Assembly: GCF_012489685.1 (NCBI RefSeq) | Contig: NC_080046.1 | Location: forward strand, 60,750,195 to 60,814,194 | Direction of reading: 5' to 3' | From: Lotus japonicus | Taxonomy: Eukaryota; Streptophyta; Magnoliopsida; Fabales; Fabaceae | Length of the DNA: 64,000 nt | Part shown: positions 10,011 through 30,170 of the stretch, piece after piece | How the letters are laid out: every line of letters begins with the position of its first letter | How positions within the stretch are numbered: the first letter of the stretch is position 1 | The notes under the pieces: generated by a model | Seen by the model: the letters and a program-made list of their open reading frames with translations, nothing else | Database searches by the model: none | Told to the model about the DNA's origin: nothing | Position numbers and translations under genes: made by a program

Positions 10011-12307
10011 CCTTCATGATATATAGGTTTAAAATCTATATGGATTTTTTTTTTCCGAAAGCAAATACTTTCATTTATTTAGAAGAAATAAGTTGAGAAA
10101 CAATCATTCTCAATTAGACAAAGAATGCCAAAAATTGACATAAAACATATGGATGACACCCAAGAAAACAAAAATTCTTCACAATTTAACAAAGAAAGCA
10201 AGAAAAATAAATGGATGCCACCTTACAAAAAATAGAAATTATCCAATGACAATTCAGATGTTAAATGGTGATATGAATGAATAATTGGGCCGCTAGAAAC
10301 CCATTTGTCAGGTGTGGCCAGCCCCTTGACGATGTTTACAAAAGCTTCTCTTAGCCATATACTGAATTCTTCAAGAAAAATTAAGAGGAAATGAATATAT
10401 CCGCACTAATGCATTATAGAGTGATCTGCAACAACAATTGACCTAAGATAAAAAGATACAATTTAAAGAAAAGAAAGACTCAAAATTTGGTCACTCAATA
10501 CAAACCTCTTGAATTGGTTTTGAACCAAGAAGAACAGATATAAAAATGAAATTGATAAACATGAGTTTCCCTTATTTTATAGGCTCGAAACATTAAAAAT
10601 ATCAAGGTTTCAACCAAATTCATGTCGTTGTTCATGAAATCCTGACGTCTTACATCCTTACAAAAAATCTAAAGAAAAAAATAAAGAACAAAATAGAACA
10701 TGAACATGAACTGGAAACCCCTTTGATGTTTTGTGTAGGGATTTACAAAACTTGAAACCTAAAACATAAGCTAGTTGAGTTCTAATATGCAGTCATTGCT
10801 GTAAGTCATGTATACTTTAAACAACTCTAAAGCTCAAAATGTGGATGAGGTTGAAAGGATGCAGACAAATCGAACAGATGAAAAGTATTTATACATGGAG
10901 AATAAACCATGAAAAATGTGAAAAGTTTCAACAATTCTCTTTCTCAATCCAATTATTGAATATATTTCATTTTAGAATAAATTGAAATCATGAAGAGGAG
11001 TTTTGGAAAATGAAAAGTCATAAAATCATTAAATTAGAAAAGTTGTAACAATTAGAATAGTGAAAGATCAATACATTGTTAAGTCATAAAGTGTTCTCAA
11101 GGCATAAAAGAAACTGATGGAAGATGAGAGGTTGCAATGGAATGGACGGCTGTGATTGCATCTTTAGAAAATAATGTGTATTTTTACTTAAATACCCATG
11201 TAAACAATTAGATTATAGTGTAATAATTATTGAATGACGAAGTTGCCCTAAAAATTGCAAAAACTCTCCCTTTATATATAGTATAGATATTTATATTCTA
11301 TGGAAAATGATGAGTATGTCAAACTTCTCTCCTAATTAAAGAAACTCTTAACAAGTGATTATTTCAAGTTGTACATGTTTAATTTTTTTTAAATTAAAGT
11401 CTTGAATTCGAATCATATAAGTATGAAATTTGTAGTAAAAGAACTAATTTTATTATGATATAAATTTCTCTGATTCAAAAACATATGTCTTTCATGGAAG
11501 TTACCTGTATTAAAAAAAAAACAAAGTAGTTCATAGTATACATTAAGGGACAATGTTTGACGTCTGCCTATTGCCGACATTAAAATCTAACGTCGTGGCT
11601 CCGCCTTGTGACATATAAAAGAGTTTAAGAACAACTACCAGACTTTTTATAAACGTCAATACTTTATCATGTTTGAAAATGTTTACCAACAATATACTCT
11701 GCCTCTTAAAAATACACACATTAAGCACGGTAAAGACATATATGTAGATAAATATTTTTTATAATGATAATTAATGGCAAGCAACAATTCAAAATATCAT
11801 TCGGTGAACTTAAATCATTCTCATTGACATTCTGATGGGACTAGTAAACTAAATAATCGGTGTACTTTTATAATTAATGGGAGCTAATGAAATCAATGAG
11901 ACCGAAAGGAGATGTGGCAAGCAAACAAGAAAGAAATTCAAGAGCTTATGCTAAGCGTTGGGGCCAAGGTTTGGTAATTAACGAGAGAGAACTTTAAAGT
12001 TTTAAATTGATTTTCATGGTGCTCGTGAGTGGTGACCCCGTCATAGATTCCTTTGTCAAGTTTCAACAATACAACACAAAATCCCACTAATGAGCCACTT
12101 CCATTTGTCATGTTATGTAATCTCATTGGTAAACAAAGTAATAATAGTGCAATGCAATGCATCCCTTGATCATCACATAATATAAACGAGTCCCTTCCAA
12201 AACAAACGGGTTGGGCCCAAAATATTTTTAAACGTAAGCTAAATTTAATATAAGGTTTAAATTAGTCTACTAAACACCATGATTTAAGTTTTGTCGTCAC
12301 TTTCTAT

Positions 12308-12726
12308 TACTCTCTCTGTTCCTTATTAACTGTCTACTTTGGAGAAAAAATTGTGTTCCTATATATCTGTTCACTTAGAGTTTCAAGAGAGCATTAATTG
12401 ATGTTTGTTAGAAATTCTAAGTTAGAACCACACAACACCACAAAACCTTAGGCTTAAGGCAATGAGTGTGTGTCTTCTTTATTATATATGCACTTGTGCA
12501 CTTGCTAATCTAGGCAATGTGGGACTTATTTGAGTCACCACTTTATTATCTCTATTAATGTTTTTCCAAGAAATGCCCTTACAGAAATAATAAATGAAGA
12601 AAGATAAAATACATTCTAAAGGGTTATATAGGAAAACAAATAATACTTTTATGAAAATCAACACAATTAACTGCTTTCCTTAATTTGTGTGAACCTTTGG
12701 ACAGATAAATAGGAACGGAGAGAGTA
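12308..12726. mobile_element. Stowaway-like MITE with TA flanks
   Basis: Left end ctctctctgttcctta and right end (inverted) ctctctccgttcctat, both flanked by TA. About 30 bp of terminal inverted repeat is visible. The ends are the common plant 'ctccctccgttcc' type. The interior is larger than usual (about 415 bp) and may hold a second insertion. Confidence 0.65.
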
Positions 12727-13600
12727 TATATAAAAAATGTGTTTTATATCCTCCTAAAAATCCTCATATACGTTTTAAGAGTTTGTCTAAATCTCCACAA
12801 ATAAATATGAAGTAAAATGACTATAACAATTTTTTCATGTGTGTCTTAAATTTGTTTAACGGTTTCACCTAGCGTGGGTCAGTTTCACCGTGGTACAGTT
12901 GAATTCTGAGCGTTGGATTGAGGTTTAAATGATCCAATGGTTGGCCTTCGTTACCTGTTAATGGATATAGGAGGATTTTGGAAGATATTACTGAGTTACC
13001 TAAGCTTTACTCTTGAGATGTCATACGAAATTTAGAAAGTTTTGAATGCTTTTTATATTTTCAAGAAAAGATCCAAATCTAGATTAACGGATCTAACAAC
13101 AAGCTAGCTGACAGAGAGTTCATGTACACGAGTTTTTAATTTTGGTCAAAATGTACCACCTGAGGTACAGCTTAGCCAATTCGGCGGGTTATGGGCTTTC
13201 AGCCTTCGCTCTTTCTTTTGGGCTTCGGCCCTTATCACCTTTCACAAAAACAAAACCTGGTTGTAAGTGACACGAGATAATGACCCGAAAATAAATAAAC
13301 CAATATCGAGCCACATTTTTCTGTTAAAACATCAATCAGAAAATTAAGATATAGTATTATTGAATATTATAGTGAGTGTCATGAATTATCATATAACACC
13401 AAGAACAGATGTTATATTGTTGTGGACTGCAAGCAACGCAACGCAACACTTGGTGAGAAAAACGTGGAAATGAAAAAGAGTAAAGGCTGTGGCTGAAAAA
13501 TCATGTAAGAAACAGTCCTAAACCCAATTTGGATTGGTTAATTGATTCTACCGCTTTTGATTTCGATTGCGAATATATTTATATACCAACCCAAACAAAC

Positions 13601-16600
13601 ATGAACAAGAAGAAAGCTCTCTCCATTTTGTTGCGCGCCAGAATGAAGCCTAACGATCGCACCAACCTTCCTCTCACTGTAAGCAACCTATCTCGCCATT
13701 ACTGTCATTCATACACTTACTTCGCTTTGCTTTGCTTCATTTTCACGCAAATCGATGATTCCATTTTCTGCGTAATTTTGAAATTGAATCTGATTCTATC
13801 TGACTTTGTTCCTTCCTTCGATTGTGATGAATGCAGCAGAACGCGACGACGAGTAAAATTCAGCAGCAGAACGAATCGCAAGGAGAACGAGATTCATCGA
13901 ACAATGACTCCGTCAATGCTGAGAGGTTTTTTTTTTTTTTTTTCATGCACTTGGAATTTGTTTGCATGAGTTTTTTTTTTTTTTGATTTATGTGTGGATT
14001 TGATTTATTTGTTTAGGGAATTTAAGCGTGTCCATACGTCAATGCATTCTGCGATATCAATGAACAAAACGGAGGTTCTAGATGATGTGCTAAATAATTT
14101 CTCAGAGGTAATTTAATCTTAGATTTTATGGCGATGAAGCTTCTTGATTTGATTCTGTTACTAATTAGTATTGTTGCTTATTTCATTTCCATAAGCTGGT
14201 AATAATGTAGGGTTATTTTAGCCTTTCGCGTGAAAATCGTCGCAAGTTGCTCCTTGTGCTTGCTAGAGACTATGATCTCAATAGGACACGAGTTCGTGAG
14301 TTGATTAAGCAGTACCTTGGGCTTGAACTTCCGGCTGGTGAGTGATTTGTTTTATGTGTGTGTGTGCCGTGTGCTTTGCATTATTATTACTTTTGAAACT
14401 GTGTTGTGAGAGGAAGTGATTCAATTAGCAGATAAAGCTCAAGTGAGTGGCGCTGAAGAAGGGTTGTTTTCTTCGTTCTACCGCATTGAGTGGAATTTGA
14501 GGCATGCCCTACAGCCAGTTTATGAAGTTCTGTTTGAACGTCTCAACACTCATCCTGGAGGGTTGAGGGTCTTAACCCTTCTCCGAGCTGATATCCTGTC
14601 CATTCTTGCGTAAGTTTCTGGCTGATGATGCGAATTGCTACATGATTTTGGTATGAAAAGGGGGAGGATGAAACAAAGATAAGACAAGGGTTTAGCTTTG
14701 GATTCAAGGAATTTTGAATATGATGAACAATTCTTCTTCTATACAGAGAGGAAAATATTGCATCTCTGAGAGCATTGGATTCTTATTTAAAGGAAAAACT
14801 TAGCACGTGGCTTAGTCCTGCTGCCTTAGAGCTTCATCAAATAACATGGGACGATCCTGCTTCTCTGCTGGAGAAAATTGTTGCTTATGAAGTACTTTTC
14901 TTCTTTTCATTTCTTGAATGGTCATATCATATAGCTCTGTTTCTTCCATTATGTTTACAATCTTCAATATCTTGTGCAGGCTGTGCATCCTATTAGCAAC
15001 CTCCTAGATCTTAAAAGAAGGCTGGGTGTTGGCCGTCGCTGCTTTGGATACTTACACGCAGCAATTCCTGGTCAGCAGTTATTCTAGCTCTTGTTTACTC
15101 AATGATAATTCTCTACCTGGCTATATCTGATCCAATAAGTCTTTTATTGTTTGGCTTCTGCTCAATTCAAGTCTGTATATCTTGAAAACAATCGAGTTTT
15201 CATAGGTGATGTCTCTTTGAGCGACTTTAGTTAAACTATTTAATGTGGTTGCTTTAATGATTTTCCTCAGGTGAACCCTTAATATTCATTGAAGTTGCAC
15301 TACTGAAAAATGTAGCTCAGACTATACAGGTTAATTTTGTCTGAACTTTTAACTTGAACAAACCCATATTCAGTACTTTTTTTAATCAGTATTTTGTTGC
15401 ACAGGAAGTTTTGTGGGATAGTCCTCCTATATCTGAAATTGAGGCAAAATGTGCATTGTTCTACTCCATATCATCAACTCAGGTAGGCATTATAAAAGTA
15501 ATGAAAAGTTGCAGCTATTGGAAATATGACGATATACAGAAAAATTGTTAATTCCATAATTATATCTTGGTGAAGTTCAGTACGGTCCTTTTCAGTGAAA
15601 AGTGAGCTGTGCCTCATTCTTGGGCCTTTTATCTGGCTCGAATTTATTGCTACTATTTGATTTGCTTTATTTTCCTCTTTTCTTCTCTGATATGTTTTAC
15701 ACCTTAAATCTGTTTACTTTTCTGTTTATACTATCTTCTGTTTCTCCCACTCTTGACTCCCTGAAGAAAAACAATGCCGGAGACAGTTTCTTTCCTGACT
15801 TTCATGCTTTTGAAAATTTTGCAGCCTGGCTTATCAGGGATCAACTTAGGCAAGTTTCTTATCAAACGTGTTGTAACCCTGGTGAAAAGGGAGATGCCAC
15901 ATATTTCTGTAAGTGTTTTACCAATTTTGTGGAGCTTTCTGAATTTTAAAGGCAGAATCAAACATATCTTCTTTTTAACACCATCATATCTTAAAATATT
16001 TTTCTTAACTCATACTTGAATACTTCTTCTTTTTTCTTGGTTTTGATATGAATGGTATTGTCCACACAAAAAAAGCATGCTGGTCATTTTTTACTTCTTT
16101 TCTGATGGGGAGATTTTCTTACATTAGTTCAACTTTCCGGTTTCATTTTTTAAATCATTGGTTTTAAAATTCATTCTCCTCCCAAAGCTGCAAACTTATC
16201 AGTTCATTGGTTCTCAAAAGAATAAAGGCCCATGGCAGTTCCCATCAAGACTAATTCTCACAAATTGATATTTTGCTTCCATTGTTCATAAGACTAGAAT
16301 CTGAAAGTAGTTTCCTTATTCTCAATAGTTGTTGGGCGCTTATGTTACGAAAAATCCTTGTCAAATGCCATGTTTCCTAGGATACTTCCATGTCTTATAT
16401 ATTCTAAGATTGCTGAACAATTGTTGCTTGTAGACGTTTGCAACTCTCAGTCCCATCCCAGGATTCATGCCATGGCTCTTGTCCAAGTTGGCATCTCAAG
16501 CGGTGCTTGCTGATGGAGATGTCTCACAACCACTGGCCGAGGGATCCGGTTCCACATTCTATGAGAATATACTTAAACCAGAAGAAGAAGAAGCACTTAT

Positions 16601-18387
16601 GGGTTTACCTAAGTAAGCCCTATACTATTCTATCTTGATGTTTTATCTTACGATATTCATGGTTATTGTTTTCCAATCCCACCAGTTACTTGTATGGAAG
16701 TTTCATGATACTATAAAGTAAGCTGCCGCAATAGCTGCATTTCATGTGTTTTCTTTCTTTCTCTTTTTGATATCTTTCCCATTTCCTTTTTTTTTTCTTC
16801 TTCTTTGACTGTGAGAACTATTAGTTCTATCTGTTGAAACAAAATTAGAAATTTTAAGGATTTATATAATGAAAAAAAAATCATATTTCAACGTAATAAA
16901 GAATTGCCAAATTCCGTCCTTTTATGATCCTTTGTTGTCAATGTAAAGAATCCTATGCTGACAGTAGGGCACCCAAATTTCCTTTCTTTACATGCCTTGA
17001 CTATTATGACGATGATTAATGTTAATAGTAACTTCTATTTGCTCTCCTAGTTTGTCTCCGGTATGCTCATTTGATTAACATGATAAAATCAATGTGAGTT
17101 GCAGAGATATTGCCAAGGGAACAAATGGAATGGAAGTTCTGTTCAACTTGCTTACTTCGACATCCTATAAGTGGATTCATTCGCCAGAAATTCTGTCAGC
17201 ATTAAAACCCCCGTTGATGCGTTTATGTGCCAGGTATTGCAAACAAATCATGGGAAATCAAATAAACCAATGTTAGAAATAACACCTTTGAATATTGCAT
17301 TGAGCTAGGTGGCTGGCTACACCCATACTTCCTAATTCATGGTAAAGTGATCAGAAAACTTGTGATTCTTTTTGCATCATAGATACCTTCTGCAAGAGAA
17401 GAAAAGAGGAAAAGCCTTGGACTCTGTCGCAAACTTTCACTTGCAAAATGGAGCGGTATGTCTTGCAAGCTTAATGTACAGCTAATGAATTTCTCTGTTA
17501 CTGGCAATGGCATTTTCATTGTGAAACCAGCAGTTTCTTTATAGCACATTATACTCTGTTTTGACATCTTCGATGGCTTTTCCACTGACGATGTGGTATG
17601 GGTTATTATCTTGGCATTTATTTCTATGAGTTCTTTAAATGACAAAAGTGGGCGTTTTCATGAAGCAAATTTATGTCCTGTCCACGAGTAAGTTGGCATG
17701 AATCACTTTTTACTTCTCAATATGGAACAGATGGTTGAAAGAATAAATTGGATGGCAGACCGATCAGAAAAAGGTCTTTCTCAGAGTGGAGGCATCATGG
17801 TGAACTATGTCTATTGGTAATAAACCATTCTCTTGAAAATTTTGGATCTTGCTTATGCTCTTACCCAATTATATTCCCCATTATAGTTATGCTACATTGA
17901 AAAGTTAATCTTACTCCATCTTTCTTCTGGTTGTGAACTTGGGAAAGAAATCTTACCAATGAAGGAGTAATGATTGTACCTGTCATTTCATGCTTTTATA
18001 ATTACTTGTATTATTAACATCCATATGGATCGATTTGAATAAGATGAATTCAATTTCAAAATTCACATACACTTGATAAAAAATTTGTGCATGCTGCTGA
18101 TAACACCTAATTGCAGTCTGGATCAAATAGAAGAATATGCTCATTCATACTTCAGCAATGGCGAAATTCAAGCTTCAAGTGATCTCCAGCGCTATGTTGA
18201 GGTGATAGCTTGTGCTTAATGTCAGTTCCTGTTTGATATTGGATAAACTTCAACATGTTCTCTCAAATATCTTATGTGCATGTGATTCGGGGAAACAAAG
18301 CTCATTGACAGCAACAACCTTATTACTATTAGCTTTCCTTTTCTTTGCCTCTATTAACCACCTTGCTGTCATTTGCAGCCAGAGTGA
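13601..18387 (+). CDS. Malonyl-CoA decarboxylase (16 exons, 533 aa)
   Basis: Converts malonyl-CoA to acetyl-CoA and CO2, limiting malonyl-CoA outside the plastid; the human enzyme is MLYCD. Exons: 13601-13678, 13837-13925, 14017-14107, 14211-14337, 14411-14609, 14747-14891, 14980-15070, 15271-15329, 15405-15482, 15825-15908, 16434-16612, 17105-17233, 17383-17455, 17731-17816, 18117-18201, 18379-18387; all GT-AG and frame-consistent (1602 nt). The helical N-domain is in exons 3-5 (SRENRRKLLLVLARDY). The catalytic GNAT-like domain has RRCFGYLHAAIPGEPL, GINLGKFLIKRVV, TLSPIPGFMPWL and NFHLQNGA; the Ser of LSPIPGF and the His of FHLQNGA correspond to the proposed catalytic pair of the human enzyme. 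The last exon codes only Pro-Glu-stop. I see no PTS1 at the C-terminus. It is followed tail-to-tail by RbcX. Confidence 0.93.
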
Positions 18388-19267
18388 TGAGTAATCATGA
18401 AGTCTGCCTGATCAGAGTCTACCGGATGATTTTACCAAAAAATGTGGCACAAATGCAATTAAGTCTAAGAATGGGGATTTTTGTTTTGAAATTATTATTT
18501 CTGTACAGAGAATAGAAGGCAGCTGATTATGTATCTAATCCAATTCATTGGTAAAATGTGACAGGAGACAGATTGCTAAATTGCCGCGTGTTATTTGGCA
18601 ATCCAGTTCATTAATGATGCAGGGGCTACTCTTGCAAAAGACATGGGAGAAAAGCTACGATAAATAGTACATACTTGGTAAAGTAAAAAGTTCAAACTAT
18701 ACAATATGTCGTATAAATACTATACTGACAATATACCCTTCCCATAGTGAAGAGTGTGCAACTGTTATTGAAACTTAATTGTGTATTGGTTGGAGACTAT
18801 GAAATGTGAACTGTCACTGGAAATTCTCTCTTGAACATCGAGGACTGGAAATAATAGCTGGTTGTTGCTTGTTCTATTCTTGGATACTATTTTTCACTTT
18901 CAGGAATCTGAGTTGATTACCTCAAATCGGTCAAAGCTCTCTTCAGAACCAAGCCTTTGTCATATTTTACTCTAAAGCTAAAAATGATAGCTTAAAAAAT
19001 CTCAAAAAAAAGAAAGAAAGAAGCTGTACGATAAAATTATGCTTGTTACATATAGTTCAAGTTCTCCAACCATCCCATAAACGTGGAGGGTTTAGCAATA
19101 CACTCTGTTGATTATCATTTGCATTGCAGATTAGTCCAACCATTTAAGATCTAACTTGATCTTTCTTATCTTAACCCACTGAGGCATAAAACTCATCGAG
19201 GACCATGCAGAATGAGCTCCTTCCAGTATCGTAGGTAATGAAGGGGGGTTCATCGCCACAGGACTAT
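18388..19267. other. Tail-to-tail spacer of two convergent genes
   Basis: Holds the 3' flanks of malonyl-CoA decarboxylase (+) and RbcX (-). No repeat or open frame of note. Confidence 0.6.
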
Positions 19268-20405
19268 TCACTTCTCTGTTTCAGTAGGACTGGTTTCTGA
19301 GATGTAATCCCTCATAAGTCTCGTGTTAGATTCAGTGACCTTCTGCAGGACATTAAGACCAGAAACGTCATGCCTTAAAGGGGAATTTGAATCAAGTTTA
19401 TTAGAGAATTAGGATCAGTATTCTGATTTCTGAAAATTACAAACGTTATTGAATTACAAACCTTAAAAGCGAGGCGCTTCAAGTTGTCCCATTCAAAATC
19501 ATTTTTGCAGTATGCTGATCGAACCTATGATATATTACATTGTAGTACTTAGTCAGAATTTGGTTTTTTTTTTTTTTTGAAACATCAGAATTTGGTTAAC
19601 AAGCTATGGAAAGGCATAAATAATAACAAGTCATCCACTTACCTCCATTATGCGTAGGGCTATAACGTACATGTCAGAGCCAAAAAAAATCCAAGTTAGA
19701 TACCAGAAAATTAAGGATTATTTAGATGTTAGACAAGTAAGCTTGATAATCCTTACCTAAGTTCTTATGTCTTGATGATTCTCTGAACATAGTGGCGCAG
19801 AACTTGTCACCATCATCCAATGGGTGTCTACCCACGAAGTCCATTAGCTCTTCATATGCTTCAGGATTATAGCTCTGCTCAGGGAAATAATTATTGGCTG
19901 ATAATTTCGTTGAAAAAGTTAAACTTAAATGAACTGTCTGGTTTTCACTGCTCATGATTCATGACCTTGAATTATTCAATGTAAACAAGCAACAACAACG
20001 ATGAAAGCCAATATGTATGTTTGGTAAAAAAAAGGTGGAGGAACCTCAAGTTGAGCAGCAACAATCTTAACTGCAGTGTAGGTGAAGAAATTGTGGAGGT
20101 TATTTGCTGCCTTTGCTTCTGGTGATGCTTCTCCAAATCCTGCATCCCATGATAACATCACCTATTAATTATTGGTTACAATGAAACAGGGAAAGGGACA
20201 AAAGACAACCCAGTACAAAGAGGAAGAGGGACAAAGTAATTGTAACACAACCAGGTACAAACATCTTATTGCATTGTATGCGTGTGGATGGAGAGCTCCT
20301 TCGCTTATTGCCAGGCCAAAAAGGATAATTTCTGTACTTGCTGCTGGGTATTGCAGAGTATACAGAAGGAAGCTGAGAAAGTGCTAGATTTGGTGAAGAT
20401 TCCAT
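19268..20405 (-). CDS. RbcX: RbcX, Rubisco assembly chaperone, chloroplast (173 aa)
   Basis: RbcX dimers clamp the C-terminus of the Rubisco large subunit (the EIKFEFD motif of RbcL) and help form RbcL8 in the stroma. Exons: 20405-20252, 20139-20045, 19874-19757, 19659-19643, 19524-19462, 19342-19268; all GT-AG, frame-consistent, 522 nt. Residues 1 to about 48 are Ser- and Arg-rich with few acidic residues, a plausible chloroplast transit peptide. The core has SPEAKAANNLHNFFTYTAVK, SYNPEAYEELMDFV, DDGDKFCATMFRESSRHK and AYCKNDFEWDNLKRLAFK, all typical of the cyanobacterial-like plant type (Arabidopsis RbcX1). One exon is only 17 nt, which explains why simple frame scans miss this gene. The length fits the family. 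Confidence 0.92.
19553..19597 (-). mobile_element. Micro-insertion with 13-bp target duplication in RbcX intron
   Basis: tcagaatttggtt occurs at 19553-19565 and 19585-19597, flanking 19 bp (T13 then gaaaca). It lies in the intron between the 17-nt exon and the next exon of RbcX. Confidence 0.55.
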
Positions 20406-21319
20406 GGCTAACAGTATATTGGTGTAGTAAATTGAAGAAATACCTTAATTTTGTTGAGGATAATAAACCTGTGAACTGTGAAGTCCAGAATAAAATGGGG
20501 GTTGCAGTGTCCAAATCAGATAAATATCTGCTGGCTTCAATCCACACAAAGAAAATTCTTTGAGCTTATGAGGAAAAAGTGGGAAATTCTAAATCCAAGG
20601 TGGAAGTGGAACCCACCACTGGTTTTCTCTTTTATGACTGGATTGAAGGAAGCTCCCATACTTCCTGAGTAGCATGTGTTCATTACTTTTATTTCACTTG
20701 TTTGACATGATTATTTTGACCTTAAGTCTAATATAACCAATTACGACATCACACACTCTACTTTCTTTTCTATCTTATTTCTACTTGCATTTTCTTCCTA
20801 TTACATTACCCATCATATCTTTCAACTCTCTTATTTTCCAATCTCTCTTCATTAAGTGGAGGTGGATTGATGTGAACAATTCATTTTCCAACCAATTATT
20901 TTTTAAATATAAAAAACTTTCTGTTTTATTATAAAATGAGAATATTCATGGTATATCTTAGAAAGTGACATAATCCAATTTGTTTCTATTTCACATTATA
21001 GCCATATTTAAACCTTTAAAGAATCCAAATTCACCCATTTGGAGTCGCTCTCCATTCCTTTTTCAGGTGAAGCTTGGAGGTCACATTCTCCACGCAATCT
21101 CCTAATATTAAATTGATCATGGCAAATTGGCAATGATTCAAAAGATATAGAAAAATAATAACACCAATGACAATAACAAGAAGGAACCATTCAACATAAT
21201 AGATCACATATAAAACTAACATGCATAAAGAATAAACCAACTATCCTGCTAAACACTTCTCTTTGCTTCTGCAAATGATGAGCTCATGTTAACGAAAACC
21301 TCATTCACTTATAGAAAAA
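20406..21319. other. Spacer between divergent RbcX and LysM kinase genes
   Basis: A head-to-head intergenic region of about 0.9 kb that must carry both promoters. The 20420-20670 part has short open frames on both strands that I do not consider real. No clear repeat. Confidence 0.5.
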
Positions 21320-28521
<7,202 letters not shown>

Positions 28522-28732
28522 CTCCTCGGGTGTGTCTGCAGCAAATTGCTTTGTGAATATAGGATCCTGATTTTATGAACACTAGCGCGCATGAATCTTT
28601 CAACTGTGAATTTGTAAATAAAAACAACTATGATTTTCCTTTTTTCTTCTAAAAAAACAGTTTTGCCAAAGTGACTAGATTGAGGATCTACAACCAAAAA
28701 AAGAAAGACTGAGGATCAAACTGTGTGGGATC

Positions 28733-28779
28733 AAGTAGTTACAACTCCCCTATTCAATGAAAAAGTAGTTACAACTCCC
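28733..28779 (+). mobile_element. Micro-insertion with 17-bp target duplication
   Basis: aagtagttacaactccc occurs at 28733-28749 and 28763-28779, separated by the 13 bp ctattcaatgaaa. A simple 30-bp tandem duplication is the alternative explanation. Confidence 0.45.
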
Positions 28780-29317
28780 TTTGTTTTTCAACAATATTTT
28801 AACATGTTTCATTTTTATTATTTTACTTTATTTATGATGTGGTGAAACACTGAATCTTGATTGGATGTAAGTGTACAAAAATTATACCATAAGTGCATAC
28901 TTATTAAACTCTATTACTATATGTATCTTTGCCAAATTGTGATATGCATATTTTTATACTATATAAAGCCAAATCAATATTGATTACGCTTTTATTTTGA
29001 TTAATAATTAAAAAATGTATCAGTAAAAATCATTATTGAGTCAATTATTTATTACTTAGAATATTGTGATTTTTTAATTCAAATTTTTATTTTAACGAAA
29101 GTACGCTGGCAATTATTATTTCTAATTCAAACACTTAATTTTAATTTAAAAAATGAAAACTGTAATAATTAATTAAAAAAATGATAATTAATACAACTTT
29201 CATCAGTTTCATGTATACAATAAATGAGATCTCACTCTTTCTTAAAAGTATCTTCTTAATTACTATTAGATCATTTCAATAAAAAAATTTCTTACTATTA
29301 AATTAATCAGATTTGAA

Positions 29318-29377
29318 GAATATATATATATATATATAATATAATATATATATAATATAATATAATATATATATATT
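29318..29377. repeat. AT microsatellite
   Basis: Alternating atatat and aatata units over about 60 bp in the spacer before the JmjC gene. Confidence 0.8.
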
Positions 29378-30170
29378 TTTATACATCAGAAAAGGGAAGA
29401 ATAGATTTTCATAAAAAGAAGTAATAAAAAAAGTTAGAAAAGAGCAAATATATTTCAAAATCTAAAAAAAATCTTTTTGATTTGATTTGGTTAGAAAATA
29501 TATTACCTTAAAAAACGGTCTCTTCACGCGCAAGCTAGGTAGTTGTATTTATTGCTAACTAGACTTTGACTAGTTAGTTACCAACTTTCTTCATATACTT
29601 CTTCTCTGCCGTCAAATCTCTAGTAGCATTCATTCATTCACTCTCATTCTGTTCTGGAAACAAACGCTGTTTCATTCACAATAATCAGGTTAGCTTCATT
29701 TTCTGTTCATTTGTTCTCACTCTTTTGCTCGTTAATTTCATATGCATATTCTGAATTCCTAGCTAGTTTCTGGTCATTACAACTTTTCATGTGTCCTGTG
29801 TCACATTCAAGAATCAAAACACATGAAAAAATGTATCAATTTTTGGAACCGTGTTTATACAGTTCAATCCCGTTTTGTTTAATTTATCATTTTTTTCCAT
29901 CTATCGATTAGGCTATTGGATATGAAATTGATTTTACGTTTATTGAGTTGACTGAGTTGATCACTTGAGTCAACTCAAGGCCCTACTGTTTTGGCTTGAT
30001 TTGTAAGCAACTGGGAATTGGGATAGCCAAAAATTAAATAGGATGAGTTTTAATGTAAATTTTGTTAACTAATATGTTTTCAACCTTGTAATCAGTAATC
30101 ACATTTGTATTCATGAATCCTAATGCAATTATCTGAGTGAGTTTATTTCACTGATTTCTGTGCAGTCATA

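Larger units (their letters stand above)
8813..12307. other. AT-rich spacer with decayed repeats, no gene seen
   Basis: No open frame here has coding character. It holds a gatata microsatellite (9299-9378) and a degenerate repeat end (9874-10010). The region 10040-11180 is moderately complex but full of stops on both strands; it may be an old retroelement, which I cannot name. Confidence 0.5.
28522..30170. other. Spacer and 5' leader region of the JmjC gene
   Basis: AT-rich spacer with an (AT)n tract (29318-29377) and a 17-bp duplication (28733-28779). Near the right end, cacaataatcag|gttagc at about 29689 and tgtgcag|tcata at 30166 look like a donor and acceptor, so the JmjC gene probably has an intron of about 475 bp in its 5' leader. 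Confidence 0.5.

Noticed and set aside
13529..13969. 146-codon frame at the start of the malonyl-CoA decarboxylase gene
   Set aside because: It reads through exon 1 and intron 1 in another frame; the spliced ATG 13601 model gives continuous family homology.
20172..20672. Plus-strand frames over the first RbcX exon and its promoter
   Set aside because: They overlap the RbcX exon antisense and show no coding character or homology.
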